64,000 nt of DNA from Pantoea alhagi. GTDB taxonomy: Bacteria > Pseudomonadota > Gammaproteobacteria > Enterobacterales > Enterobacteriaceae. Positions 1 through 8,528 of the stretch are shown here, piece after piece (the stretch's first letter is position 1; each line of letters starts with the position of its first letter). The stretch is taken from positions 3,720,001 to 3,784,000 of the forward strand of contig NZ_CP019706.1 in the NCBI RefSeq assembly GCF_002101395.1. Direction: 5' to 3'. The notes below the pieces were generated by a model. The model saw only the letters and a program-made list of their open reading frames with translations, did not search any database and was not told the DNA's origin. Both the position numbers and the translations under genes were made by a program.

Positions 1-629
1 TGTTTGCCCTTATTGTTGGCTGGACAGCGGTAATGATGCTGAAAAGCGGCGATGATGGTGACGAGATCGAGGATTACTCTCAGCACTTTGCTTACCGAAT
101 GGTAAAACGCTTCTACCCGATTTGGCCGAAACTTAAAGGCAGCGCATTTGTGCTGAGCCAGAAAGAAGTTGATGCGGAACTGGCAAAACCCGAAAACGCC
201 GACGTTCAGATTGGCCGACTGACAAAAGCGGGGCGTTACGCCACCCCAATGCTGCTTTGTTTAGCTGTCGTTGAGCTTTCAGATGTGATGTTTGCGTTCG
301 ACTCCGTACCAGCCGTTATCGCGGTCAGCCGTGAGCCACTGATTGTATACAGTGCAATGATGTTCGCTATTCTTGGTCTGCGTACCCTGTACTTCGTACT
401 GGAAGGGCTCAAGCAATATCTCGTTCATCTGGAAAAAGCGGTTATTGTTCTGCTCTTTTTCATCGCGGTGAAACTGGGCCTGAACGCAACAGATCACTTC
501 TTCCATCACGGTTATTCAATCAGTGCGACCGTCAGCCTTTATGTGGTAATGGGGGTTCTGGCACTGGGCATTATTGCAAGCCTGCTTTTCCCGGGTAAAG
601 AAGAGCAGAATGACGAAGAACGCGGCTAA
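1..629 (+). CDS. terC: TerC family membrane protein, 3' part only
   Basis: The gene is cut by the window start; an open frame runs in from base 3 and ends at 629, giving about 208 C-terminal residues. It is a hydrophobic integral membrane protein with acidic loop motifs typical of TerC, including the segment FAFDSVPAVIAV, and at least five apparent transmembrane stretches. TerC belongs to the tellurite resistance and phage/colicin stress operon (terZABCDEF order in plasmid R478), and this identification is supported by terD, terE and terF directly downstream. TerC is thought to scaffold the Ter proteins at the inner membrane; the exact biochemical role is not settled. The downstream gap to terD is 58 bases, so an operon is likely. 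Confidence 0.93.
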   Translation, partial: FALIVGWTAVMMLKSGDDGDEIEDYSQHFAYRMVKRFYPIWPKLKGSAFVLSQKEVDAELAKPENADVQIGRLTKAGRYATPMLLCLAVVELSDVMFAFDSVPAVIAVSREPLIVYSAMMFAILGLRTLYFVLEGLKQYLVHLEKAVIVLLFFIAVKLGLNATDHFFHHGYSISATVSLYVVMGVLALGIIASLLFPGKEEQNDEERG

Positions 630-687
630 GCCGCGTCGTTAATCAAAGCATACCGAGTATGCATCACGACGATTTGAGGAAAACAAC

Positions 688-1266
688 ATGGCAGTGACTC
701 TCTCTAAAGGCGGTAACGTATCCCTGGCTAAAGTGGATCCGTCACTGAAAAACGTGAAGATCGGTCTTGGCTGGGATACGCGTTCTACTGATGGTCAGGA
801 TTTCGACCTGGACGCCTCCGCTTTCCTGTTGACCGACGCAGGCAAGGTTCGCGGTGATAACGACTTCATTTTCTATAACAACCTGAAATCTTCAGACGGT
901 TCCGTTACCCATACCGGGGACAACCGCACGGGCGAGGGTGAAGGTGATGATGAGTCCCTGGTGGTCGAACTGAACCGTGTTCCGCAGGATGTGACCAAAA
1001 TTGTTTTTGTGGTCACCATTCATGATGCCGCAGCACGTCGTCAGTCGTTCGGCCAGGTCGCCAACGCCTTTATCCGCCTGGTCAACAACGATACAAACGT
1101 TGAAGCCGCACGTTATGATCTCTCCGAAGATGCCAGCACTGAAACCGCGATGCTGTTCGGTGAACTGTATCGTCATGCCGGTGAGTGGAAGTTCCGTGCC
1201 GTAGGCCAGGGCTATGCTGGAGGACTGGCATCCGTGTGTGCCCAGTATGGTATCAACGCGTCATAA
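688..1266 (+). CDS. terD: Tellurium resistance / stress protein TerD
   Basis: 192 residues, the usual length for TerD. It begins MAVTLSKGGNVSL and carries the calcium-binding TerD signature around residues 30-45 (GLGWD, then DFDLDASAF), the internal GDNRTGEGEGDDE acidic loop, and the conserved C-terminal GEWKFRAVGQGYAGG. TerD is a cytosolic calcium-binding beta-sandwich protein. The family is linked to tellurite resistance, colicin and phage inhibition, and general stress. A good ribosome binding site (GAGGAAAAC) precedes the ATG. It sits between terC and terE in the standard ter order and is a clear paralogue of the next gene. Confidence 0.96.
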   Translation: MAVTLSKGGNVSLAKVDPSLKNVKIGLGWDTRSTDGQDFDLDASAFLLTDAGKVRGDNDFIFYNNLKSSDGSVTHTGDNRTGEGEGDDESLVVELNRVPQDVTKIVFVVTIHDAAARRQSFGQVANAFIRLVNNDTNVEAARYDLSEDASTETAMLFGELYRHAGEWKFRAVGQGYAGGLASVCAQYGINAS

Positions 1267-1341
1267 AACGCGTTTCGCATTTACGCAGTAACTTACGCCC
1301 GCATTATCGGGGCAACAGACCAAAGCAAAGAGGATTTCATA

Positions 1342-1917
1342 ATGGCAGTTAATCTGACTAAAGGCGGTAACGTAAACCTGTCTAAAGAAGCCCCTACCAT
1401 GACCAAAGCGATTGTCGGTCTTGGCTGGGATGCGCGCGTCACGGACGGGCAGTCATTCGATCTGGATGCATCGGTGTTCCTGGTAGGCGCGGAAGGTAAA
1501 GTGCTTTCCGACCAGCACTTTGTTTTCTTTAATAACAGCACCAGCCCGGATGGTTCAGTTGTCCATCAGGGCGATAACCGTACCGGTGAAGGCACGGGTG
1601 ATGATGAGCAGGTTAAAATCGCGCTCTCTACCGTACCGGCAGACGTGCAAAAAGCAGTGTTTGCGGTCACCATTTACGACGCGGAAACCCGTAAACAAAA
1701 TTTCGGTATGGTATCTAACGCTTACATCCGTATCGTTAACGAAGACAACAATACGGAAATCGCTCGCTACGACCTGTCTGAAGATGCCAGCACTGAAACG
1801 GCGATGATCTTCGGTGAGTTGTATCGTCACAACGGTGAGTGGAAATTTAAGGCCGTTGGGCAGGGCTTTGCGGGTGGTCTGGCAGCGCTGGCTGCCCAGC
1901 ATGGTGTCTCTGTTTAA
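1342..1917 (+). CDS. terE: Tellurium resistance / stress protein TerE
   Basis: 191 residues, paralogous to TerD throughout: MAVNLTKGGNVNL start, GLGWDARVTDG, DFDLDAS-type calcium-binding segment (SFDLDASVF), GDNRTGEGTGDDE loop and GEWKFKAVGQGFAGG near the end. The gene has an AGAGG-type ribosome binding site. TerE is a cytosolic TerD-domain protein that probably works with TerC/TerD at the membrane, inferred from the family. The gap from terD is 75 bases. A strong intrinsic terminator follows it, so terF probably depends on readthrough or its own promoter. Confidence 0.96.
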   Translation: MAVNLTKGGNVNLSKEAPTMTKAIVGLGWDARVTDGQSFDLDASVFLVGAEGKVLSDQHFVFFNNSTSPDGSVVHQGDNRTGEGTGDDEQVKIALSTVPADVQKAVFAVTIYDAETRKQNFGMVSNAYIRIVNEDNNTEIARYDLSEDASTETAMIFGELYRHNGEWKFKAVGQGFAGGLAALAAQHGVSV

Positions 1918-1932
1918 GAGCGTTCAAATCTC

Positions 1933-1964
1933 AAGCCTCTTCCCTGTGAAGGGGCTTTTTTTTT
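1933..1964 (+). terminator. Intrinsic terminator after terE
   Basis: A ten-pair stem (AAGCCTCTTC with GAAGGGGCTT, one G-U pair, five-base loop) is followed by an unbroken run of T. It lies between terE and terF, which is unexpected inside a ter operon and may attenuate terF expression. Confidence 0.85.
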
Positions 1965-1998
1965 GCCTGTGTGGGCAGGGTTAACAAAGGGGAAGGGT

Positions 1999-3231
1999 AT
2001 GGAACTGGCTCCCGGTCAGAATACCGCTATTCATGCGAACAATATCGAAGTAAAACTAACCTACATCCAGCGAAATGATTTTCACAGTGATATAGATGCC
2101 TCCGCCTTTTTACTGGGCGTTAATGAAAAGGTTTCAGGCGACTTGGATATGATTTTCTTCAACCAGCCACAAAACGCGAATAAAAGCGTGGTGATGGAGG
2201 CTAGGCCAGGTGAAGCTGTTTTCAGAATTAATTTAGCGGGCGTTCCTGCTACAGTGAATAAAATTGCCGTGACGGTTGTTATCGACGGGAAAGATACGCT
2301 GGATGGCCTTCAGGAACTGAAACTTATGTGTGACGGACATACGTTTCCGATCCAAATTGCAGGACGAACGGAAAAGGCGTTGATTGTCGGGCATATTTAC
2401 AGACATAACGGTATGTGGAAACTTCGCGCTGTTGGTCAGGGTTTTAATGGCGGATTACATCCGCTGGCACTGCATTTTGGGGTGGATGTATCAAATCCCG
2501 AACCGGCCCCGGTACCCACCGTCAGCCTTGAGAAAAAGCTGTCTAAAGCACCGAAGCTGGTCAGTCTGGCGAAACCCATAACCGTCAGTCTGGAAAAACA
2601 CCGGTTAAAAGAAGTGAAGGCGCAGGTGGCCTTTGTTCTTGATGCTTCTGGTTCAATGTCGGGGCAATTCAGGCGCGGTAATGTGCAGGCGGTTCTTGAA
2701 CGCGTTACGGCGCTGGCCGTGCAGTTTGATGATGACGGTGCGATGCCCGTCTGGGCTTTTGGGGAAAAGTTCAAACGCTATGACGATGTGACGCTGGATA
2801 ATATTGAGGGCTATATCGAGCGCATCCGTAATGAGGGCAAGCGCAGCATGTGGGAAGTGCTGCCGGGGCTGGGCGGTACGAACAATGAACCACCTGTGCT
2901 GGACGCTATTAATCAAGAATTTAAGGACTCAACGCTGCCTGTCTATGTCGTGTTCATTACTGATGGTGGGATCAGCAAGACGCGCCTGATCAAAGACAAA
3001 TTGCGGGAATCGGCAAACTTGCCGGTGTTTTACAAATTCCTCGGTCTGGGTGGCTCGAATTATGGCATCCTTGAATCACTGGATAAATTTTCCGACAGGC
3101 TTGTTGATAATACGCATTTTTTCCCCGTTGATGATTATGAAAAGGTCAGCGACGAGACGCTCTACGATCAACTCTTGATTGAATTCAGGGAGTGGATCGA
3201 TACTGCAAAAGCAAAACGTATTCTGCGTTAA
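1999..3231 (+). CDS. terF: TerF-type protein: TerD domain plus von Willebrand A domain
   Basis: 410 residues from the ATG at 1999, chosen because it follows a strong GGGGAAGGG ribosome binding site; an in-frame start 12 codons earlier overlaps the upstream terminator. Residues 1 to about 180 form a TerD-like domain with SDIDASAFLLG and the GMWKLRAVGQGFNGG motif. Residues about 205-405 form a vWA domain with the MIDAS motif DASGS at about residue 215 and a second conserved YVVFITDGG strand. TerF proteins pair a calcium-binding TerD module with a metal-dependent adhesion module; their partner is unknown. Length and architecture match TerF of ter operons. It is the last ter gene here. Confidence 0.92.
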   Translation: MELAPGQNTAIHANNIEVKLTYIQRNDFHSDIDASAFLLGVNEKVSGDLDMIFFNQPQNANKSVVMEARPGEAVFRINLAGVPATVNKIAVTVVIDGKDTLDGLQELKLMCDGHTFPIQIAGRTEKALIVGHIYRHNGMWKLRAVGQGFNGGLHPLALHFGVDVSNPEPAPVPTVSLEKKLSKAPKLVSLAKPITVSLEKHRLKEVKAQVAFVLDASGSMSGQFRRGNVQAVLERVTALAVQFDDDGAMPVWAFGEKFKRYDDVTLDNIEGYIERIRNEGKRSMWEVLPGLGGTNNEPPVLDAINQEFKDSTLPVYVVFITDGGISKTRLIKDKLRESANLPVFYKFLGLGGSNYGILESLDKFSDRLVDNTHFFPVDDYEKVSDETLYDQLLIEFREWIDTAKAKRILR

Positions 3232-3790
3232 GATGAGTACCGGCCTTCAGGCCGGGCTCGTTAGCTTCGCACGAGCAGTCAGCTTTATCGCGACGCTCCC
3301 ATTATCTCCAGAGAGCAGGATAAGAGGGAGTGCAGCCTTTATCACAAAATCCCATTCTGGTCGGGCGGGGGCAACGCCTTTTTTTCAAGTCCAGCCAATA
3401 ATAAACCAGTAAGAATTTTCCTTTTCCAGTCTCAGCTCGATATAAATAAAAGCAATGTCTCTCCCGCTTATTTAAAGATTTTGCCGATTATAGTCGGATC
3501 TAAAGCCCATTGTTTTCGGTGATTAATTAACCTCTCTAATCGAGTGGATAAAATTTAATCAACGACAAAGGCACAGCTATTACTTATAGCTGTAGAAGAA
3601 AAAAGTATAGCGTTACGAGCGCTATCACACTTTGCCTCTGTTCCGGGACGTGATTGATCCCGGTGTACACCAGTGAACGTTTCCGCCTTTGTGGAAACCT
3701 TAACGCTAATGCCGCAAACGAACGCTGTAGCGCTGCTACGGCACTGTTTCGTGCGCGTCATATAACCCTCTGGTGTATAAGGAGTTTATT
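3232..3790. repeat. Gene-free stretch with a cluster of short inverted repeats
   Basis: About 560 bases between terF and the Ig-repeat gene contain no convincing gene. Four dyads can be read: CCGGCCTTCAGGCCGG near 3240 (possible terF terminator without T-run), ACAGCTAT/ATAGCTGT at 3573-3593 with a five-base loop, ATAGCG/CGCTAT near 3608-3626, and GTAGC/GCTAC at 3727-3739. Near 3362-3386 a short GGCG/CGCC stem is followed by seven T, a weak terminator candidate. The last three dyads sit within 220 bases of the downstream start codon and could be regulator binding sites; this is inference. Confidence 0.5.
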
Positions 3791-6280
3791 ATGTCTTCAG
3801 ACAGTACTAATCTTCGCAGCGAGAGTGGCCTGGTTACCAGCGCCATTCAGGCGGCACCGCCGATTACTATAGATAGCTTTTCCGGTGACGGCCTGCTTAA
3901 CGGCCGGGAAAAGCAGGTTGAGCAGCTTATCTCTGGCCGCGTCTCTGCGGATATCGCCGTGGGTGAAAGAGTTGATATTGAGGCGTTTGGCCAACGCTGG
4001 CATACCACCGTTGGTAATGACCGCGTCTGGAGCGTAAATCTCCCTTCCCGTGATGTCTTGTTATTTCCTGCCGGTGATGGCGTGATCTCCGCCGTGGTTA
4101 GCGATTTAGAGGGTAATCAGCGGTTCGCAGCGAAAGAAGTTACTGTCCAGGCTGGATCCGGCAATGAATATTCTGCCCGCATTGAGATCAATACTGTTGG
4201 TGACTATGCCATCCGTGATGCCATCGTCGCGGGAGAAGACCTTTCATTTACTGGCCGCACCTATAACGTTGCCAGCGGAAAAACGGTCACGGTAACGATT
4301 AACGATCAGGACTATACCGCGCAGGTGCAGCCGGGGGGATTCTGGCGTATCACGCTACCCAATGAAGATCTTCAGACGCTACCAGATGGCAGAGTATCGC
4401 TACTGGCTTCTGTGGCCGATCTGACGGAAACCGCAGCAACCTCACAGCAGCTATTGGTGGCGCACAGCGTAACGGAGGGAGGAAGCTTAACGCTTAACCC
4501 CATCACAGGAGATAATATTGTTGACGCCAATGAAGCGCGAGGGTGGTTAAAGGTGAACGGTACCAGCGAGGGGATTACCACTGGAAACACCGTTGAGGTC
4601 GTCATAAACGACATTTACCACTATGCGCTCATTCAGGAAGATGGCACCTGGGAAGTCACGCTAACGCAAAGTGAAGTACAAAGCCTGAATGAAGGCGATA
4701 ATTACGCTTATGTAAACACCTATGATGAATTTTATCGTTATAGCTCTGATATTGCCGATTTCATTGTTGATCGTTTTCCCCCTTACCAGCCTATTACCAT
4801 TGATGACGTCATTGGAGACAGCAATTTTAATGGCAGAGAGAAGCGTGTCGATCAGGTTATTTCCGGCATGCTGGATGAAACCGATAATGACTGGCTCCAG
4901 CTAACCGTAATGTTAAACGGTAAAAGCTATAATGCCACGATAACCAGTGAAGGGGCCTGGAGTGCTGTGATCCCCAGCGCGGATATGTTGGCGCTGCCGG
5001 AGGGTAATGTACTGTTACGCGCTCAGGCCTTGAGTGAAAGCGGCGATATTTACACCAATAATAAAGTTATTGATGTTACTGCAGGCCTGGGGAACAACTA
5101 CTCGGCGCGGGTCACGCTTGATCCACTCGCTGATGATAGCGTGCTTAATGCGCTGGAGAACTATCAGGATCTCCTGATTAGCGGCAGGGCTTACAATGCG
5201 GCAAGCGGTAAAATAGTGACGGTCACCCTCAATGGCGAACATTACACCACCGAGGTACAGGATGGCGGTTACTGGAATCTTAATATTTCCTGGATCGACC
5301 TTCATTATCTGAAGTTAGGAAGCGCGACGCTGCTGGCCAGCCTGGCCGATCTCGGTGAGACAGCGACCAGCGTCCAGATCATCAACGTCGACAGGCCTCA
5401 GCCTCAAATTACTATCGATCCTTTTACCGGTGATAACGTGCTTTCCTATGCGGAAAGCCAGGATAATCAGGTGATAACCGGAACCTCGCAGCATATCCAG
5501 CGAGGGCAGACCATTACGGTTACGCTCGGTGAAAAGGAATACTCGACGGTGACCTCCACCGATAACGACTGGTCGATATTTGTCCCTGCTGCGGATTTAC
5601 AGGCGCTGACGAATAATAGCGAACTGATTGAAGTACGGGTGACCACAGAGTGGGAGCAGGACGTCAGCGCCTCTGAACTTGTGCAGATTCAGGCTCCTCC
5701 GAGGTCCGGTATCACCATGTCGCCCATTAGCGAAGACCAAATCCTGACGCCGGAAGAGGCGCTTAGTCCGCTTACGATTAGTGGGACACTTCAAGGCACG
5801 TTTTCTCCCGGCAGTGAGATTGAAATGATCATTGGTGAGAGTATGTATTACACGATCCCGGAAGGGTCAGCGTGGAGCTTTACGCTTACACCTGCGGACC
5901 TGGCGCGGCTGGAGGAGGGATCAAATACGGTCTATGTGCGAACCAATGATGCCTTTGGACGCGAAGTGACGGCAGTGCAGTCACTGCTGGTAGATAAGGC
6001 TGATACGGCCGATGCGCTGACGCTGGATACGTTAGGGATGCAGGCGAGTCACGAGCAGGACATCATGCAATTGCTGGCCAGTGAAAATCAGGAAGCAGAG
6101 TCATCGCAGGCAGGCATAACGATGCCAATGGAAACGCAGATTTCGCTGGCGGAAACGGTCAGCGAAATCTGGAATCCCGTTACGCAGGACAGGGTGAGTG
6201 GATCGTCAAATCTGCCGGTTATAGAGAATACGCTGGCAGAAGTATTGGTTCAGCATAATCTGGATACCCGCATTGTGTGA
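3791..6280 (+). CDS. Large repetitive protein of seven Ig-like domains, adhesin-like
   Basis: 829 residues from the ATG at 3791 (GGAG ribosome binding site ten bases upstream; the in-frame ATG at 3773 has none). From residue 25 to about 745 it consists of seven repeats of roughly 100 residues. Each opens with an I-T-I-D/L-D-P-type strand and G-D-N motif and contains a V-x-V-T-I-N-x-x-x-Y-x-A strand and a W-x-x-x-L/I-P strand. These resemble the bacterial Ig-like modules of Bap/BapA-type surface proteins. Repeats 1-2-3 and 4-5-6 match in order (FNGREK/NGREK starts; YN-ASGK cores), so a three-domain block of about 310 residues was duplicated. No signal peptide is visible at the N-terminus and no RTX repeats; secretion through type I or intracellular location cannot be decided. 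No secretion genes are adjacent. Function unknown. Confidence 0.85.
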   Translation: MSSDSTNLRSESGLVTSAIQAAPPITIDSFSGDGLLNGREKQVEQLISGRVSADIAVGERVDIEAFGQRWHTTVGNDRVWSVNLPSRDVLLFPAGDGVISAVVSDLEGNQRFAAKEVTVQAGSGNEYSARIEINTVGDYAIRDAIVAGEDLSFTGRTYNVASGKTVTVTINDQDYTAQVQPGGFWRITLPNEDLQTLPDGRVSLLASVADLTETAATSQQLLVAHSVTEGGSLTLNPITGDNIVDANEARGWLKVNGTSEGITTGNTVEVVINDIYHYALIQEDGTWEVTLTQSEVQSLNEGDNYAYVNTYDEFYRYSSDIADFIVDRFPPYQPITIDDVIGDSNFNGREKRVDQVISGMLDETDNDWLQLTVMLNGKSYNATITSEGAWSAVIPSADMLALPEGNVLLRAQALSESGDIYTNNKVIDVTAGLGNNYSARVTLDPLADDSVLNALENYQDLLISGRAYNAASGKIVTVTLNGEHYTTEVQDGGYWNLNISWIDLHYLKLGSATLLASLADLGETATSVQIINVDRPQPQITIDPFTGDNVLSYAESQDNQVITGTSQHIQRGQTITVTLGEKEYSTVTSTDNDWSIFVPAADLQALTNNSELIEVRVTTEWEQDVSASELVQIQAPPRSGITMSPISEDQILTPEEALSPLTISGTLQGTFSPGSEIEMIIGESMYYTIPEGSAWSFTLTPADLARLEEGSNTVYVRTNDAFGREVTAVQSLLVDKADTADALTLDTLGMQASHEQDIMQLLASENQEAESSQAGITMPMETQISLAETVSEIWNPVTQDRVSGSSNLPVIENTLAEVLVQHNLDTRIV

Positions 6281-6286
6281 TTGATC

Positions 6287-6319
6287 GGTCAGGAGTGGGG
6301 AATTTTTCTGCTCCTGACC
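6287..6319 (+). terminator. Possible terminator after the Ig-repeat gene
   Basis: A nine-base perfect stem (GGTCAGGAG with CTCCTGACC) closes a 13- to 15-base loop seven bases after the stop codon. It lacks a strong T-run, so it may be a weak or factor-assisted terminator. Confidence 0.5.
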
Positions 6320-6329
6320 ATTTGCTTTA

Positions 6330-6398
6330 TCAAACAGTGAACTGCGCCGCACCAGTAATGACTATTAAACCCAGCAGTGCAGTTATTGATAACCGCAT
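6330..6398 (-). CDS. Possible 22-residue hydrophobic small protein
   Basis: A 23-codon frame (22 residues, MRLSITALLGLIVITGAAQF...) is preceded by an AGAGGGA ribosome binding site four bases upstream of the ATG. The peptide is a single apolar segment long enough to cross a membrane, with one positive charge near the N-terminus. Such short hydrophobic peptides occur as enterobacterial small membrane proteins and type I toxins, but I cannot match this one to a named family. The remaining space between the Ig-repeat gene and 6543 shows nothing else. Support is limited to start, ribosome site and composition. Confidence 0.3.
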   Translation of the reverse strand: MRLSITALLGLIVITGAAQFTV

Positions 6399-6542
6399 GG
6401 TTCCCTCTTTATTTTTTTAGCATAAAACACCATAAACGCCAGCTGGCCAACTGCTCTAAACAGGGCTTTATGCTACACCAGTCCTAATATCTCTCATTTT
6501 CTGAACTACCCGCTCTAAAACAACCCTATGTTCTTGAACCTG

Positions 6543-6797
6543 TTATATAGAGCTAGCTAACTCTTCAAGTTTTTTAGCCATGAGCCTTAGAAAATCAGGA
6601 TCGCGGGGTAGCTCCATTGTTGTATGGCTCTCGCCAGCCTGTTCGCCAGCATAATTAACAAAAATTTTGCTGTGGGTCCAAGTTAGATATAGCGCCTTAG
6701 CGTCCATACTAAAATGCTTACCTTTGCGATCTAATGGCTCGACTTGGTAACTTTCATTAGGGAAGGGGATATAACAACCAGCTTGTGTCTTACGCAT
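6543..6797 (-). CDS. Hypothetical protein, 84 residues
   Basis: 84-residue soluble protein that I do not recognise. It has no signal peptide or membrane segment and no obvious motif; the sequence is mixed charged with a C-terminal amphipathic helix-like end (FLRLMAKKLEELASSI). It lies 72 bases downstream of the 325-residue unknown gene on the same strand, so the two are probably co-transcribed. The stretch is richer in A+T than the core genes nearby and sits 1.7 kb from dif, consistent with accessory DNA. The function cannot be inferred. Confidence 0.6.
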   Translation of the reverse strand: MRKTQAGCYIPFPNESYQVEPLDRKGKHFSMDAKALYLTWTHSKIFVNYAGEQAGESHTTMELPRDPDFLRLMAKKLEELASSI

Positions 6798-6869
6798 TTT
6801 TTTAACCTTTTCTTTTTACTGGAGTACGTCGCATTACTTTACATTAGTGAAGGTTGAAAAATATCGGCA

Positions 6870-7847
6870 TCAGTTTCTCGCTGTATGCTTGGTTGAGTTT
6901 CCTAAAGCATCAAGAATGAGGCCAAAATCAGTGAATCCTCCAAAATCCAAAGCGAGGCCTACCGCTGAGGCTTTTGGATCATCTTTGCTAAGCCAGATGA
7001 TGCTCAGCTGCTCGTCAACGCCCAGGGCATTGTGCAAATTTCTTGGTAATTCACACTGACCAAAAGCACACTGAAACGCAGCCATGGCCTCATAAAATTT
7101 CCCGAAGACCTCACGCTTCGGCAGCAGAAACATTGACCATCGTTTTCTCAGCCGAAGAAGGCTAACGTTATCTAGAGAATATTTGGTCAAAATGCCAGTG
7201 AGCGGTATTGGGTAACTCAGACGAACAGCCTGATGTCTGGCAGCGGCAAAATGATGTGATCCGCCAGCGTTATGCCAGTGAATCCGTCGCTTAGCCCATG
7301 TAAAATCGGAAAAACGCATATCATCAAGCCTAATTTCACCATGATCCATATTCTTATGGAGATGTTCAATCGTTATTGGTTCGACAAATTCTCTACAGCG
7401 TATCAACGGAAATTCATCAATATGGCTAATGTCGTGCGACATGGATTTAGAGGCGGAAATCCCGGTTACTTCAACAATATCAAGCCTGTGATTTTCGAAT
7501 ACATGCGTTTTAATAAGAGTCTTCAGCTCAGGTATAAATAGATGTTCCATTTCAAGAATGTGACGCCGATTACCAGGATGTCGATAATCAATTTGGTATT
7601 CAGTGCTGTGATCGTAGCGTGCAATACCTTTCCACTCATCCCAACGTATCACTGAGCGCGTCCACATTGTATCTGGGGCTGGTTTAATCGGAAGGGGGCT
7701 AAGAGATCCCTCCTCGATGTAGCGAAGTAGTTGCTGAGGCCGCATCAGCTTGTGACAAATGTCTTCATAAAAATATCGGATTATATTTTTCCAAAAAGGC
7801 AGTATTGAAGGATAAATTACCTCCCTTAAATCCTTACGGTTATCCAT
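6870..7847 (-). CDS. Hypothetical protein, 325 residues
   Basis: 325-residue protein without signal peptide or membrane segments. It is rich in aromatic residues and histidine in the middle region, where the motif WHNAGGSHHFAAAR at about residues 192-205 stands out and looks conserved (two adjacent histidines, glycine turn). This could be an active-site or metal-binding segment, but I cannot place it in a named family. It is transcribed leftwards ahead of the 84-residue gene and divergently from the 118-residue gene at 8007, sharing a 159-base promoter region. Base composition and its position beside dif suggest horizontally acquired DNA. Confidence 0.7.
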   Translation of the reverse strand: MDNRKDLREVIYPSILPFWKNIIRYFYEDICHKLMRPQQLLRYIEEGSLSPLPIKPAPDTMWTRSVIRWDEWKGIARYDHSTEYQIDYRHPGNRRHILEMEHLFIPELKTLIKTHVFENHRLDIVEVTGISASKSMSHDISHIDEFPLIRCREFVEPITIEHLHKNMDHGEIRLDDMRFSDFTWAKRRIHWHNAGGSHHFAAARHQAVRLSYPIPLTGILTKYSLDNVSLLRLRKRWSMFLLPKREVFGKFYEAMAAFQCAFGQCELPRNLHNALGVDEQLSIIWLSKDDPKASAVGLALDFGGFTDFGLILDALGNSTKHTARN

Positions 7848-8006
7848 ATTACTTCCTGATTATTTTAACCCTGTAACCAATAGCCTTATCGGGGCTAGTA
7901 AGTCAACCCATTAAAATATTTCTTTAATCATTGTTGAAAGCGGCTCGAGAAGCCACCATAACAGATGAGTCCCAGCGATAGTGCAGGGCATAAAAAGGAG
8001 TAAAAA

Positions 8007-8363
8007 ATGACCGACATTAATAACCTGATCTCTGCGGCATCTCCGCATATCCCATTCCGCAGCGAAAACGCCGCACAGCAGTTTCTTTCTCAGCATACGG
8101 TAAGTGATCAGGCTGCCCTGGTTAGTGCCTTATACATTGGTCGTGATCATCTACATGACGACAAAATTCAGCCAAACTACGTACCAAATGGCATAGTTTT
8201 TGACCGGAACTTTCATACTTATGGAGTAACATCCGGGCGCTGGCTAATTGAGCCGACAGACTTTGCCCGCATTCTTTATGAGAAAAACTCTCAACTGACT
8301 GATTATTTTACTGCTTTCCAACGCTGCGCTAAGGCATCAAGATACGTTCTAGCGAAGTTCTAA
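8007..8363 (+). CDS. Hypothetical protein, 118 residues
   Basis: 118 residues behind a strong ribosome binding site (AAGGAG, six bases before ATG), which supports real expression. It is a soluble protein; the middle segment YIGRDHLHDDKI and the C-terminal half with DYFTAFQRCAKAS look like a compact alpha-helical domain. I do not recognise the family. It is divergent from the 325-residue unknown gene and ends 138 bases before dif. Together the three genes may form one small acquired unit bordered by dif on the right; this is inference. Confidence 0.65.
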   Translation: MTDINNLISAASPHIPFRSENAAQQFLSQHTVSDQAALVSALYIGRDHLHDDKIQPNYVPNGIVFDRNFHTYGVTSGRWLIEPTDFARILYEKNSQLTDYFTAFQRCAKASRYVLAKF

Positions 8364-8500
8364 GGCTGTGAGCTTAGCCACCAGAAGAATGATATACAGG
8401 CCGCTTTAGCGTCTTTTTTTGTGTCTCATAGAGAACCAGGTGATCATCGAGGGGGAGCACCGATTACAAGTTTCAACAGAACTTATTGATTTATTTATTT

Positions 8501-8528
8501 ATTTAACATAATATACATTATGCGCACC
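8501..8528 (-). other. dif: dif chromosome dimer resolution site
   Basis: The 28 bases read on the minus strand match the E. coli dif sequence at every position as I recall it: GGTGCGCATAA (XerC arm), a TGTATA centre, and TTATGTTAAAT (XerD arm). XerC and XerD recombine here, under FtsK control, to resolve chromosome dimers at division. A short TTTA repeat precedes it at 8488-8503. The site fixes the window at the replication terminus and is the expected target of Xer-dependent integrative elements. Confidence 0.97.

Noticed and set aside
1973..1997. Two KOPS-like octamers (GGGCAGGG, GGGAAGGG) pointing towards dif
   Set aside because: Octamers of the opposite polarity occur at 4042 and 24596, and only one consistent site was seen to the right (42654), so no orientation bias can be claimed from this window.
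8364..8500. Possible terminator near 8398-8420 (CGC-TTTA-GCG then T-run)
   Set aside because: The stem has only three pairs; not enough to call.
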